Program-made: the position numbers and the translations under genes
Source: Methylobacter tundripaludum SV96
GTDB taxonomy: Bacteria > Pseudomonadota > Gammaproteobacteria > Methylococcales > Methylomonadaceae
Direction of reading: 5' to 3'
NCBI RefSeq assembly: GCF_000190755.2
Contig: NZ_JH109153.1
Span: 1,363,872-1,427,871 of the forward strand
DNA: 64,000 nucleotides
The notes under the pieces: generated by a model
The model's input: the letters and a program-made list of their open reading frames with translations, nothing else
Told to the model about the DNA's origin: nothing
The model's database searches: none
In this document: positions 28,174 through 38,268 of the stretch, in pieces
Numbering within the stretch: position 1 is the stretch's first letter
Layout of the letters: each line of letters starts with the position of its first letter

Positions 28174-28737
28174 TTATTTTTCAGCCAATTTTTTCAGGTT
28201 AATCAATCCTGTTTCCAAAACGGCTTTCACTGCGGTATTTGCGGCTTCTTCGTTCATTTCTTCCGGTGGATTGTTGTTCATGTAAGCGCGGTAGTAACCG
28301 GCTTTCCAGGTAACTTCAGTCTTACCGCCTTTATCGGCCAATTCAATGCTTGCTGCGTAATCGTTTACAGGTAACGCAGGAACTTTTTCTTCAGCACCGG
28401 CATGAGTGATGGTTTTAGATGAACTCATTTCAGTGATTTTATAACCATAAGACATCTTAGCTTCGTCATACTTTTTTAATTCTTCGGTAATTGTGCCGCC
28501 ATCTTTCAAGGTCAAAACGCGAACCGCACCTTTGGTGTTATCGCCTTTAACTGTGGTACTCATAATGCCGGGATGCCAAGACATATCGCCGTAGTTCTTG
28601 ATAATATCCCAAACTTTTGCAGCAGGTGCATTGATGGTGACTTTCTCTTCGGCTTTTTGACGCACAGGGCCGTGAGCATTGGCTAGTGAAGTAAAAAAGA
28701 ACAGCAAGGCTGAAACAAACAAAATGATTTTCTTCAT
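28174..28737 (-). CDS. MxaD-like SRPBCC-fold periplasmic protein
   Basis: The ATG at 28737 has AAGGA eight bases upstream; the frame is open further but the extension has no signal for translation. 187 residues begin with a signal peptide (MKKIILFVSALLFFFTSLANAHG). KAEEKVTINAPAAKVWDIIKNYGDMSWHPGIMSTTV and RVLTLKDGGTITEELKKYDE follow, matching the SRPBCC proteins named MxaD/XoxJ-associated in methylotrophs. MxaD is reported to help electron transfer between methanol dehydrogenase and cytochrome cL. No mxa genes are nearby, so this is probably a second, unlinked copy tied to the beta-propeller gene behind it. Confidence 0.8.
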   Translation of the reverse strand: MKKIILFVSALLFFFTSLANAHGPVRQKAEEKVTINAPAAKVWDIIKNYGDMSWHPGIMSTTVKGDNTKGAVRVLTLKDGGTITEELKKYDEAKMSYGYKITEMSSSKTITHAGAEEKVPALPVNDYAASIELADKGGKTEVTWKAGYYRAYMNNNPPEEMNEEAANTAVKAVLETGLINLKKLAEK

Positions 28738-28958
28738 ATTAACTTTCCTTATGGGAACATAAAAACTAAAACGCGCATTATATGACAACCAAGCGCTGCA
28801 AGCATCAGCTTAGCTAACTTAAAGTATTAGAAAAACAAACCCGGCAACAACAATTGTCACTTTTTATTATCGCGCGGTTTCTTTTACTCTGACTGACGGC
28901 TACAGCGAGTGATGATTAACGGTGAGGCTTTCATTAAAACGAAGTGACCTGTAAGTTA

Positions 28959-28985
28959 CCCTGTAGTCTCACAAAGACCACAGGG
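28959..28985 (-). terminator. Hairpin downstream of rnd
   Basis: An 11-bp stem with one mismatch (CCCTGTAGTCT / AGACCACAGGG) and a five-base loop lies ten bases beyond the rnd stop. There is no T run, so it may act as an RNA 3' stabiliser rather than a classic terminator. Confidence 0.5.
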
Positions 28986-28994
28986 CGGTTTTGA

Positions 28995-30164
28995 TTACGC
29001 CAAGAATTTCTTTTCAAGAATATCCAGCTTGTCAGATTCAATCCCGAGTAATAACTCTCCTTTTAACAAGCCAACTAATTCCCTGCCGGCCATTTTAAAA
29101 CGCCAGCCATGCAATAGCGGACACTCATCGTCGTCATTGAACAACAACACTTCCAAATCCTTACGTGTCGCAAGAATAATGGGATTTAACGAGTTTTCTT
29201 CGGCGCGTATTCTGACCAGTGCCGTCAAAATATCCAGTATCGCTTCCTGCTGCTGAGTTTTTTTAGCGGGCCGACCTTTTTCATTCAAGGGTATCGGCGC
29301 GCGATTTTTGGCCGCCGTAATGAGTTGGCACAATTCTGCGCCATAACGATTAACCGTACGCTCATTAATGGCGCGAACATTGGCTAATTCACTCACCGTT
29401 TCCGGTTGCAACTTGGCTAAATCGAACAGCATTTCATCACGTAACAGCCAGCTCTTGGGTCGATCTTCAGTCTGCGCGGCCTTTTCCCGCCATTCGGCCA
29501 AGGCTTGAACAATTGATAATTGCCTGCCGGTCAGTTTGTTTTTACCCTTAATTTTCAGCCAGGCTTTTTCAGGCTTTACTTCATAAAGATCCGGATTTGC
29601 CAGTTCGGCAAAGTCACGCTCCAACCATTCAGCGCGTCCGAGTTCGGCTAATTTCTGCAACATCATTTGATAAATCTTGCATAGATAAATCACATCATCC
29701 GCAGCATATTGAATTTCTGCGTCGATCAGCGGCCGCTTGCTCCAATCCGCTCGGGTATGGGCCTTGTTTAAATTCACATTTAGCAAGCTGGAAACCAGCA
29801 TCGCATAACCCGGATTCTCCTGAAAACCCAGCAGCGGTGCGGCGATTTGGGTATCAAAAAGCGGCTCAGGTAATTTCCCGGTTAATTGATAAAAGATTTC
29901 CAAATCCTGTCTGCAAGAATGAAATACTTTTACAATGGATGGGCTGTATATCGCTTCAAAAAGGATATCCAAGGAAGGCAATGCGATGGGGTCAATGCAT
30001 GCCACCCATTCCGGTGTTGCTATTTGCAGCAGGCAAAACTTCGGGTAATACGTTTTTTCCCGTAAAAACTCCGTATCGAGAGCTAACCAAGGTTCTTTCT
30101 TGATCTGTTCACACAATTTAACCAGCTGATCTGGGGTATTTATATATTGGATGTTGTTTGTCAT
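28995..30164 (-). CDS. rnd: Ribonuclease D
   Basis: 389 residues. The DEDD exonuclease motifs are WLALDTEFLREKTYYPKFCLLQI (Exo I), VFHSCRQDLEIFYQL (Exo II) and YAADDVIYLCKIYQ (Exo III, DEDDy). An HRDC domain follows (LTGRQLSIVQALAEWREKAAQTEDRP), with a second HRDC-like part near the end. It trims the 3' ends of tRNA precursors and other small RNAs. No clear ribosome-binding site is visible. The gene diverges from an MBL hydrolase across 107 bases that contain a 26-base perfect palindrome. Confidence 0.95.
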   Translation of the reverse strand: MTNNIQYINTPDQLVKLCEQIKKEPWLALDTEFLREKTYYPKFCLLQIATPEWVACIDPIALPSLDILFEAIYSPSIVKVFHSCRQDLEIFYQLTGKLPEPLFDTQIAAPLLGFQENPGYAMLVSSLLNVNLNKAHTRADWSKRPLIDAEIQYAADDVIYLCKIYQMMLQKLAELGRAEWLERDFAELANPDLYEVKPEKAWLKIKGKNKLTGRQLSIVQALAEWREKAAQTEDRPKSWLLRDEMLFDLAKLQPETVSELANVRAINERTVNRYGAELCQLITAAKNRAPIPLNEKGRPAKKTQQQEAILDILTALVRIRAEENSLNPIILATRKDLEVLLFNDDDECPLLHGWRFKMAGRELVGLLKGELLLGIESDKLDILEKKFLA

Positions 30165-30190
30165 ATTGTTAAACGAGCAGTCATTAACAC

Positions 30191-30216
30191 ACCGTAAAAT
30201 CCATGGATTTTACGGT
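30191..30216. promoter_or_regulatory. Perfect 26-base palindrome between rnd and the MBL gene
   Basis: The half-site ACCGTAAAATCCA is followed directly by its exact reverse complement, with no loop. It lies 26 bases upstream of the rnd ATG and 55 bases before the MBL start, in the divergent promoter region, so an operator for a dimeric regulator is the simplest reading. A T-rich run follows on the plus strand, so a cruciform or an attenuator hairpin is an alternative. Confidence 0.6.
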
Positions 30217-30271
30217 TAATGGTGGTTTTTTATTTTAATGATAGAATTTATTTTTTTGTCTTCACTTACCT

Positions 30272-30904
30272 ATGCGATTTTGTATTACTCCCGTTACCGC
30301 TTATCAGCAGAACTGTTCCTTACTCATTTGCGAGCATACCAACAAAGCCGCCATCGTCGACCCTGGCGGCGATATCGACACGATTCTTAAAGCCATCGAC
30401 AGGGAAAATGCAACGCCCGAATCCATCCTCATCACCCACGGACATCTCGATCATATCGGCGCCACGGCTGAACTGGCGGCCTTGCTTTCCATTCCTGTTA
30501 TAGGGCCTCATCAAGACGACCAATTCTGGATTGATGCCATTCCTGAACAATGCCGGACTTTTCGTTTCCCGGCCTGCGATTCATTTACACCGTCACGCTG
30601 GTTAAGTCAGGGCGATATTGTTAAGGTTGGCGAAGAAGTGCTGGATGTTTTTCATTGCCCGGGTCATACACCGGGACATGTGGTTTTTGTTCACCGCAAC
30701 ACCAAACTGGCCATAGTCGGCGATGTGTTGTTTAAAGGTTCAATCGGCCGAACCGATTTGCCAAAAGGAGATTTCAATACCTTGATTCATTCAATCAAGA
30801 ATAATCTATGGCCTTTGGGTGAACAGTTTACGTTTATTCCCGGACACGGCCCAATGTCCACGTTTGGAGAGGAAATGCGCAACAATCCCTTCGTCAGCAT
30901 TTAA
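30272..30904 (+). CDS. MBL-fold hydrolase (YcbL-like, glyoxalase II-related)
   Basis: 210 residues with the metallo-beta-lactamase zinc motif ILITHGHLDHIGATAEL (H-x-H-x-D-H) near residue 55, HCPGHTPGHVVF near 130, LAIVGDVLFKGSIGRTDLP near 150, and FIPGHGPMSTFGEEMRNNPFV at the end. The pattern without the C-terminal substrate helices of GloB fits the YcbL branch. It probably hydrolyses a thioester or similar small substrate in the cytoplasm. It converges with a DbpA-domain gene, only 23 bases from its end. Confidence 0.9.
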   Translation: MRFCITPVTAYQQNCSLLICEHTNKAAIVDPGGDIDTILKAIDRENATPESILITHGHLDHIGATAELAALLSIPVIGPHQDDQFWIDAIPEQCRTFRFPACDSFTPSRWLSQGDIVKVGEEVLDVFHCPGHTPGHVVFVHRNTKLAIVGDVLFKGSIGRTDLPKGDFNTLIHSIKNNLWPLGEQFTFIPGHGPMSTFGEEMRNNPFVSI

Positions 30905-30927
30905 GCCTTATATCTTGTTCGATCAGG

Positions 30928-31329
30928 TTAGCTGCCGTTGACTTGATCGGATCCGCCATTGTTAGATGGCGGAGTACGCTGTCTTCCGCGTCGGCCATAG
31001 TTATTGCTACGTTTTTTATTACGTGCTTTTACCCGTTTTATATCCAGTTTATGTTGCTTGATTTCTACCGATTTTAGATGCAGGAATATATCCTGCGGCA
31101 TTTCATCGGGCAACTCAACGAGCGTGTAGTCGCCTTGAATATTAATATTGTTAATATTATTTTTGTCGACGCCGGACTCTTCAATCAATATTTTTTTAAG
31201 CTCTTCCGACGTAACCTGATGCTTACTCCCCACGTCCAGGCGATAGCGAACCATTTTAATGCCTAGTTGAACTATAGCTGTTGTCGCCAGTCTCGCATCC
31301 ATGCCGTCGGGTTTATTATTGCCGCTCAT
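30928..31329 (-). CDS. Small DbpA-type RNA-binding-domain protein
   Basis: 133 residues. The core MVRYRLDVGSKHQVTSEELKKILIEESGVDKNNINNINI, then YTLVELPDEMPQDIF and LDIKRVKARNKKR, matches the RRM-like RNA-binding module at the C-terminus of DbpA/DeaD helicases, but no helicase domain is attached. The tail is basic and glycine/asparagine-rich (RSNNYGRRGRQRTPPSNNGG), as in RNA-binding proteins. It lies 34 bases behind surA in the same direction and could be cotranscribed. It perhaps guides ribosome or RNA-helicase work; no target is known. Confidence 0.7.
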   Translation of the reverse strand: MSGNNKPDGMDARLATTAIVQLGIKMVRYRLDVGSKHQVTSEELKKILIEESGVDKNNINNINIQGDYTLVELPDEMPQDIFLHLKSVEIKQHKLDIKRVKARNKKRSNNYGRRGRQRTPPSNNGGSDQVNGS

Positions 31330-31363
31330 TCCGGTTTCAACGGACTAGCCGCACCGCACTGTT

Positions 31364-32668
31364 TCAAAGTCTATCCTGATAAATTTCTACAAAAGCCTCA
31401 TCGCGCAATCTGCGCACCCAAAGCTCTGTTTCTTCTTCAATTTTCCGCTTACGAATAGCCTCTCTTACCAAGTTCTTTTTAAACTCGCTACTATCGTCCT
31501 TATTTTCCCGGCCCAAGACCTGAATGATGTGCCAGCCAAACTGCGTCTGTACGGGGTCACTCACCTCATTAATACCGAGTTTTACCATGGCCTCTTCAAA
31601 CGGCTTAACCAGATCGCCGGGGCCTACCCAGTCAAGTGAACCGCCTTTTAATGCAGAACCTTTATCATCTGAATGCGCCCGTGCCAACGCGGCAAAATCA
31701 TCACCGTCAGCAATACGGGCTTTTAATGCCAACAAGCGTTTATTTGCCTCGGCATCATCAACCAACTCATTGGTTTTAATTAAAATATGCCGAACTTTGG
31801 TTTTGGTAATCATGTGATTATCCGTGCCTTTTAGTTCCAACATTTTAACAATATGAAAACCGCTCGGGCTGCGTATGGGCTCGGACACATCGCCCTGCTT
31901 CATTTGTCTGATTTCATTAACAAACAAGGTGGGTACTTCACTTAGGGTGCGCCAGCCCAGATCACCGCCCTTGAGGGCATTGGCATCATCCGAATCGCTG
32001 ATCGCTGTTTGACTAAAATCTTGTCCACCGCGCAGGCTCCCGACAATACCCTCGGCTTTGCTCATCGCTTTTTGTATTTCTGTCGATGACGCGCCTTCTT
32101 TAACCGCAATTAATATATGTCCCAGATGATACTGCGTAGACTCTTCGCCGATTTTATCCTGGGTCTCCATGTAGTGCTCAACCTCTCGGTCGGTCACCTT
32201 AATGCGTCCGCCTATCTCCCTGCCGCGTAATTGATTAATAATAATTTCATTACGCATATTATCCAAAAAGCTTTGATAGCTAATGCCCTGCCCTTCCAGC
32301 TCCGCCCTGAATTGCTCTATATCCATATTATTTCTTCGGGCTATATCGGCGGCCGAACTGTTGAGCATTTCTTCGCTGACAGTAATTCCGGCCTTTTCCG
32401 CCAACTGCCGCTGGAGTTTATCAACAATCATTTTCTCCAGCACCTGCTTGCGCAGCACATAAGCAGGCGGAATCGCGGCGTTACTTTGCTGTATTCTTTG
32501 TTCAATAACCGCCACTTCTTTTTGCAATTCACGCTCAAGGATAACGTCCTCTTCAACCACTGCGATAATGGTATCAAGAACTTCAGCGTGTACTAAAAAG
32601 CTGCCGAACAATAAGTTACACAATAACGCGACGACAATAGTTCTTTTGATGTTTTCTTGCTTAATCAT
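31364..32668 (-). CDS. surA: Periplasmic chaperone/peptidyl-prolyl isomerase SurA
   Basis: The ATG at 32668 gives 434 residues with a signal peptide (IKRTIVVALLCNLLFGSFLVHA). The SurA N-domain (VLDTIIAVVEEDVILERELQ) is followed by two parvulin domains, about residues 175-280 (YHLGHILIAVKEGASSTEIQ ... FSQTAISDSDDANALKGGDLGW) and 285-385 (KVRHILIKTNELVDDAEANK ... GGSLDWVGPGDLVKPFEEAM). It carries unfolded outer-membrane proteins such as LptD to the Bam complex. The start overlaps the lptD stop by eight bases, so the genes are translationally coupled. Confidence 0.95.
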   Translation of the reverse strand: MIKQENIKRTIVVALLCNLLFGSFLVHAEVLDTIIAVVEEDVILERELQKEVAVIEQRIQQSNAAIPPAYVLRKQVLEKMIVDKLQRQLAEKAGITVSEEMLNSSAADIARRNNMDIEQFRAELEGQGISYQSFLDNMRNEIIINQLRGREIGGRIKVTDREVEHYMETQDKIGEESTQYHLGHILIAVKEGASSTEIQKAMSKAEGIVGSLRGGQDFSQTAISDSDDANALKGGDLGWRTLSEVPTLFVNEIRQMKQGDVSEPIRSPSGFHIVKMLELKGTDNHMITKTKVRHILIKTNELVDDAEANKRLLALKARIADGDDFAALARAHSDDKGSALKGGSLDWVGPGDLVKPFEEAMVKLGINEVSDPVQTQFGWHIIQVLGRENKDDSSEFKKNLVREAIRKRKIEEETELWVRRLRDEAFVEIYQDRL

Positions 32669-35618
32669 CTTTCGGTGCCCGATAACCATAAATTTGCTGT
32701 TCAAAGAACTTATCCAATTTTTCCCCAATCCCGGTCAAACCTTTAAGTTCTATCTGAAAAAATACGCCGGTCTGACTTATCCCTGTCGCATCGACAATAG
32801 TGGGACTGTTCACAATATTCGGATTTTGACTAAGCGTTAAGCTATTAATCCAGCGTCGCCCAATAACACGAAAACGCCAGCAGCAATTTTCTTTTTCCAG
32901 GCCAAAAAAACTTTCCTGAGTTGAATTATTCAGCAATGAATACGTCCAACGCCCAACTACAGACCAATCGTTATAAATCGGCCAGTGAGCGGAAACATCG
33001 CTTTGAATAATGTCATAAGGTCTGGTCCCCGATAATTCAGGATAAATCGTATTTTTCCTGTAACGATAACCCATATTAATAATCTCACCGGGTTCGTTAA
33101 TATAATGCAGCATGGCGCTGTGCCTGACAACCCGGTTCAAATGAGGATTCCATTGCGCCCCTGAACTAAACGATATATGGTCCGTTAATCCGGCATCGAA
33201 TTCAGTCACCAGATTTGAGAATTTATCGGTATCCGGAAAATAGCCCGGCAAAGTTTGCTGGTAACCGGGATAAATAACCTTTCTATCCTGAAAATAAGAA
33301 ATTTGCCCCACACTGAGTTTTAATTTTTCCCTACCGGATTTAGCATCGATCAAGCGTGTTGTTAAGGCTGCCGTAAGCTGATTAGCATCCCCTACCCTAT
33401 CCGAACCGCTAAAGCGGTTTTCCAAAAACATGCTGTTAAAAGAAAAATCATTCGGTGCGGTATCGAATACAGGAATATCGTCTTGAACCGCATTGGGGAC
33501 ATACAAATAAAACAATCTGGGTTCAAGGGTATGCAAATAAGATCTATTGAAAATATTCATGTCCTTTTCCAGATACAAACCGCTATCCGTAGAAAAAATA
33601 GGCAGGGTTCTGGACATACTTGAGGAGACGACTTGGCCTGTCGACAATTTTATTAAGCCCCCGCTTGGATTGCTTAACGCATACTGGGTGGACTGCAAGG
33701 AAATCTTGGGCGTTAAAAAAGCACTGGCCGTTTGCAATGGGAAACTGATTGACGGTTTGACATTGGTTCGTTGCGCATTCACCGGCGTAAGATCGTTTTG
33801 TTGTCCATTCGTCATTTCCACTACTGAATCATGCTGATAATGCACATACTCAGCATCCAGCAAGGTTGTCAACGGCATAAATTTGAATGAATGGTTCAAA
33901 TTCAGGTTAACTTGCGGCAACCTCCGATACGGTATCCCCGCTTTGGTTATCGCTTTATCGATCGATTGATAATTATCAACATGGCCTGTTAAAGAAACCC
34001 CGGTATTTACGTAGCCAAGATTAGCTTGGCTTAAAAGATAACTACTGTAAGTTGACGTACTCAGCGCGTTGCCCAAGTCGGAGAAATAATCTTTATCGGA
34101 CACATAATTCAAATCCATATTTGAATTAATATGAGGCGTAAATTGGGTGTTATTCTTAATCGCTCCCAAATACCGTGCCTTATCACGGAGACTGTCATGC
34201 GGCATAAATTCCAGATCTGTAGATCCGCGTGTCATCTCTGTCAAATAACGGAAGTCGCCTCCCAATATGGCTCCCCTATTTGAAAGATACCGTGGCCGTA
34301 AAGTGACATCGTAATTGGGAGCTATATTCCAGTAATAAGGCGTTTCCAGTCTTAAACCGCCCCGTTGCGTATTGCCGAATGAAGGCGCAAGAAACCCCGA
34401 AAGTCGCCTGTTATCTATCGGAAAAGACATATAAGGTGAATAAAAAACAGGCGTGCCTTTAAACTCAATCCATGCATTTTTAGCAGCACCTTGACCGCTA
34501 ATTTTATTCATCTTCAACTCAGTCGCATGCACAACCCAGTCCTGGTTGCCGGGACGGCAGCTGGTATAAGCAACACCTTTATATCGAGACAGGGTACTGC
34601 TCTCCCGATAAATCGTTTTCGCCCGGCCTCTGAGCGGCGTAGCCGGAGAAATAAACAGGGCTTCCCGGAGGCGTGCCTGATCGGAAGCCAGGTTAAGGGA
34701 TGCCGACTCACTGTGCAACGCCAATTCATCTTCGCTGTAATAGACACTGCCCTGTAAATCCAATGTTTCCGACACAGTGTCATAAGTCGCTTTATTAGAG
34801 ACTGAACGCTGATCTGCACGAGTCATTTCAACATTACCGGTATAACTGTAAATTTCATTCTCGAATATTTCAGCATAATCGGAATCGATATCCAGAGGAG
34901 ACGCCTCTCTCAAATCCTTTTCAGGCACAAAGCCGGGCTTTCCGCCGCCAGGTGCAGCACAGTTTTGCCAGGGATCATATTTCAGTTGTGATTTAAGATT
35001 GCTGAAGGTTAGCTCTTCGTTATGGTCAAACGCCGGAGTAAGAAAACTCATGCCGGATTCAGGGGTTTCAATAACCCGCGCCTGCCCCTTAGGATCGGCG
35101 CCGACCAACTTGCAATCCCAGTTTTTATCTGCGGCCTTGGCATCGCAGGTCCAACCTGGACGATTAGCTTCAGTTTGCAGCGTTTTTTTCAAATTGGAAT
35201 CGGCCGAAGGCTGAGCGATTGGCTTAGCCTCTACGCTAACTTGTTGGGTGTCTTTATCAGCCCTGGTGTTGACGGGGAGTTTGGGCGCATCGACCTTCGT
35301 CTCGGCCTTCTCGGCAGGGACGGACGGGGGCTCGGTATTCTCAACGGCATCGCGCTCAGGTTCCGCGACAACCGGCTGAGTATTTTCAACGGCCTTTGTC
35401 GGTATTGGCTGCGCGTCTTTAATCGGTTGCACGCCTTTAACGGGTTCGACGTCGACAGGAACCTTTGCCGCACTGGTTTTCCCCGCAGGTTCTTTTTCAC
35501 CTACACAAACCCACTCTTTGCTATCCTTGTTTTGTACACAATTCCAGAGTGCTTCGTTGGCAATGCTGGCAGGCGCATAAATAGAAGGTAAAAAAAACAG
35601 TAATAAACGGCGGCGCAT
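32661..35618 (-). CDS. lptD: LPS-assembly outer-membrane protein LptD
   Basis: 985 residues, longer than the roughly 780-930 usual in gammaproteobacteria. After the signal peptide comes a cysteine pair in WNCVQNKDSKEWVC, a low-complexity proline/glutamate/valine linker of about 110 residues, and a second like pair WTCDAKAADKNWDC. The OstA/LptA-like jellyroll follows (YTGNVEMTRADQRSVSNKATY), then the large barrel domain with PVFYSPYMSFPIDNRRLSGFL, FRYLTEMTRGSTDLEF and late ENCCWRFRV. The later cysteine pair fits the interdomain disulfides of LptD. With LptE it inserts LPS in the outer membrane. It diverges from amgK and is coupled to surA. Confidence 0.95.
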   Translation of the reverse strand: MRRRLLLFFLPSIYAPASIANEALWNCVQNKDSKEWVCVGEKEPAGKTSAAKVPVDVEPVKGVQPIKDAQPIPTKAVENTQPVVAEPERDAVENTEPPSVPAEKAETKVDAPKLPVNTRADKDTQQVSVEAKPIAQPSADSNLKKTLQTEANRPGWTCDAKAADKNWDCKLVGADPKGQARVIETPESGMSFLTPAFDHNEELTFSNLKSQLKYDPWQNCAAPGGGKPGFVPEKDLREASPLDIDSDYAEIFENEIYSYTGNVEMTRADQRSVSNKATYDTVSETLDLQGSVYYSEDELALHSESASLNLASDQARLREALFISPATPLRGRAKTIYRESSTLSRYKGVAYTSCRPGNQDWVVHATELKMNKISGQGAAKNAWIEFKGTPVFYSPYMSFPIDNRRLSGFLAPSFGNTQRGGLRLETPYYWNIAPNYDVTLRPRYLSNRGAILGGDFRYLTEMTRGSTDLEFMPHDSLRDKARYLGAIKNNTQFTPHINSNMDLNYVSDKDYFSDLGNALSTSTYSSYLLSQANLGYVNTGVSLTGHVDNYQSIDKAITKAGIPYRRLPQVNLNLNHSFKFMPLTTLLDAEYVHYQHDSVVEMTNGQQNDLTPVNAQRTNVKPSISFPLQTASAFLTPKISLQSTQYALSNPSGGLIKLSTGQVVSSSMSRTLPIFSTDSGLYLEKDMNIFNRSYLHTLEPRLFYLYVPNAVQDDIPVFDTAPNDFSFNSMFLENRFSGSDRVGDANQLTAALTTRLIDAKSGREKLKLSVGQISYFQDRKVIYPGYQQTLPGYFPDTDKFSNLVTEFDAGLTDHISFSSGAQWNPHLNRVVRHSAMLHYINEPGEIINMGYRYRKNTIYPELSGTRPYDIIQSDVSAHWPIYNDWSVVGRWTYSLLNNSTQESFFGLEKENCCWRFRVIGRRWINSLTLSQNPNIVNSPTIVDATGISQTGVFFQIELKGLTGIGEKLDKFFEQQIYGYRAPKDD

Positions 35619-35723
35619 AGGTAATATGAAGTTTAGTAGCGTAGTGGATCGTAAATCGAATAAAATGCCGGACGTTAATTTTACCTCACTACCCCACTAT
35701 TATACTAATCTATCCTAAACATC

Positions 35724-37390
<1,667 letters not shown>

Positions 37391-37395
37391 AGACC

Positions 37396-37605
37396 ATGAC
37401 TGAACATGTTTACAAAAAAATAGAACTGACCGGTTCATCAGCCGTCGGCATGCAGCAAGCTATCGAAAACGCCATCAGCAAGGCATCAAAAACTATCCAT
37501 GACATGCGCTGGTTCGAAGTCGTCGAAACCCGCGGCCACATAGAAAACGGCAAAATCGCCCACTGGCAGGTCACCGTTAAAATCGGCTTTTCCCTGACAG
37601 AATAA
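37396..37605 (+). CDS. Dodecin-family flavin-binding protein
   Basis: 69 residues: [43 protein letters not shown] and [13 protein letters not shown] match bacterial dodecins, which form dodecamers storing FMN, riboflavin or CoA. The conserved tryptophan (M-R-W-F) that stacks on the flavin is present. AGAGG lies eight bases before the ATG. It follows murU by five bases but has no functional link to murein recycling that I can see. Confidence 0.9.
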   Translation: MTEHVYKKIELTGSSAVGMQQAIENAISKASKTIHDMRWFEVVETRGHIENGKIAHWQVTVKIGFSLTE

Positions 37606-37641
37606 AGGCTTTGCCATTCGACAAACTAGGCTCGATCGTAT

Positions 37642-38265
37642 ATGCCCCATCAATCGGACAAAAGCGCCAATGCCCTATGGCACCGCGCCACCGTCACCCG
37701 GCAACGCCGCGAACAAAAAAATGCGCATAAATCGATAGTTCTCTGGTTTACCGGCCTATCCGGCTCCGGCAAGTCAACGCTGGCCCATGCCGTAGAAGAA
37801 CAATTGCATCAAATCGGCTTAAATACCTTGGTCCTGGACGGCGATAATGTGCGTCACGGCTTGTGCAGCGACCTGGGATTTAGCGATACAGACCGCAAGG
37901 AAAACATCCGCCGTATCGGTGAAACAACCAAACTGCTGCTTGAAGCGGGCGTCATAACATTGACCGCATTTATCTCACCGTTCAAGGCGGAGCGCGCCAC
38001 GGCAAGAAGCCTGATGCTGGACGGCGACTTTATTGAAATTCACTGTTTTTGCCCGTTAACGGTTTGCGAGCAACGGGATGTCAAAGGACTGTATAAAAAA
38101 GCGCGACTAGGCGAAATACAAGACTTTACCGGCATATCCTCGCCTTACGAAGAACCGGAAAACCCGGATTTAAAAATCGACACTCACCGGCTTACGCTCG
38201 AAGAAAGCGTGCAGCAGGTCATATCGCTATTACGCGATCGAAACATCTTGTCCGCCCTGGAATAA
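37642..38265 (+). CDS. cysC: Adenylylsulfate kinase
   Basis: 207 residues. The P-loop [21 protein letters not shown] lies near residue 36, then [42 protein letters not shown] and [20 protein letters not shown]. It makes 3'-phosphoadenylyl sulfate (PAPS) from APS and ATP. No cysD/cysN genes stand beside it. The gene ends three bases before a DHH-family phosphoesterase gene, and the pair is likely cotranscribed; this would suit removal of the by-product 3'-phosphoadenosine 5'-phosphate. Confidence 0.95.
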   Translation: MPHQSDKSANALWHRATVTRQRREQKNAHKSIVLWFTGLSGSGKSTLAHAVEEQLHQIGLNTLVLDGDNVRHGLCSDLGFSDTDRKENIRRIGETTKLLLEAGVITLTAFISPFKAERATARSLMLDGDFIEIHCFCPLTVCEQRDVKGLYKKARLGEIQDFTGISSPYEEPENPDLKIDTHRLTLEESVQQVISLLRDRNILSALE

Positions 38266-38268
38266 ACC

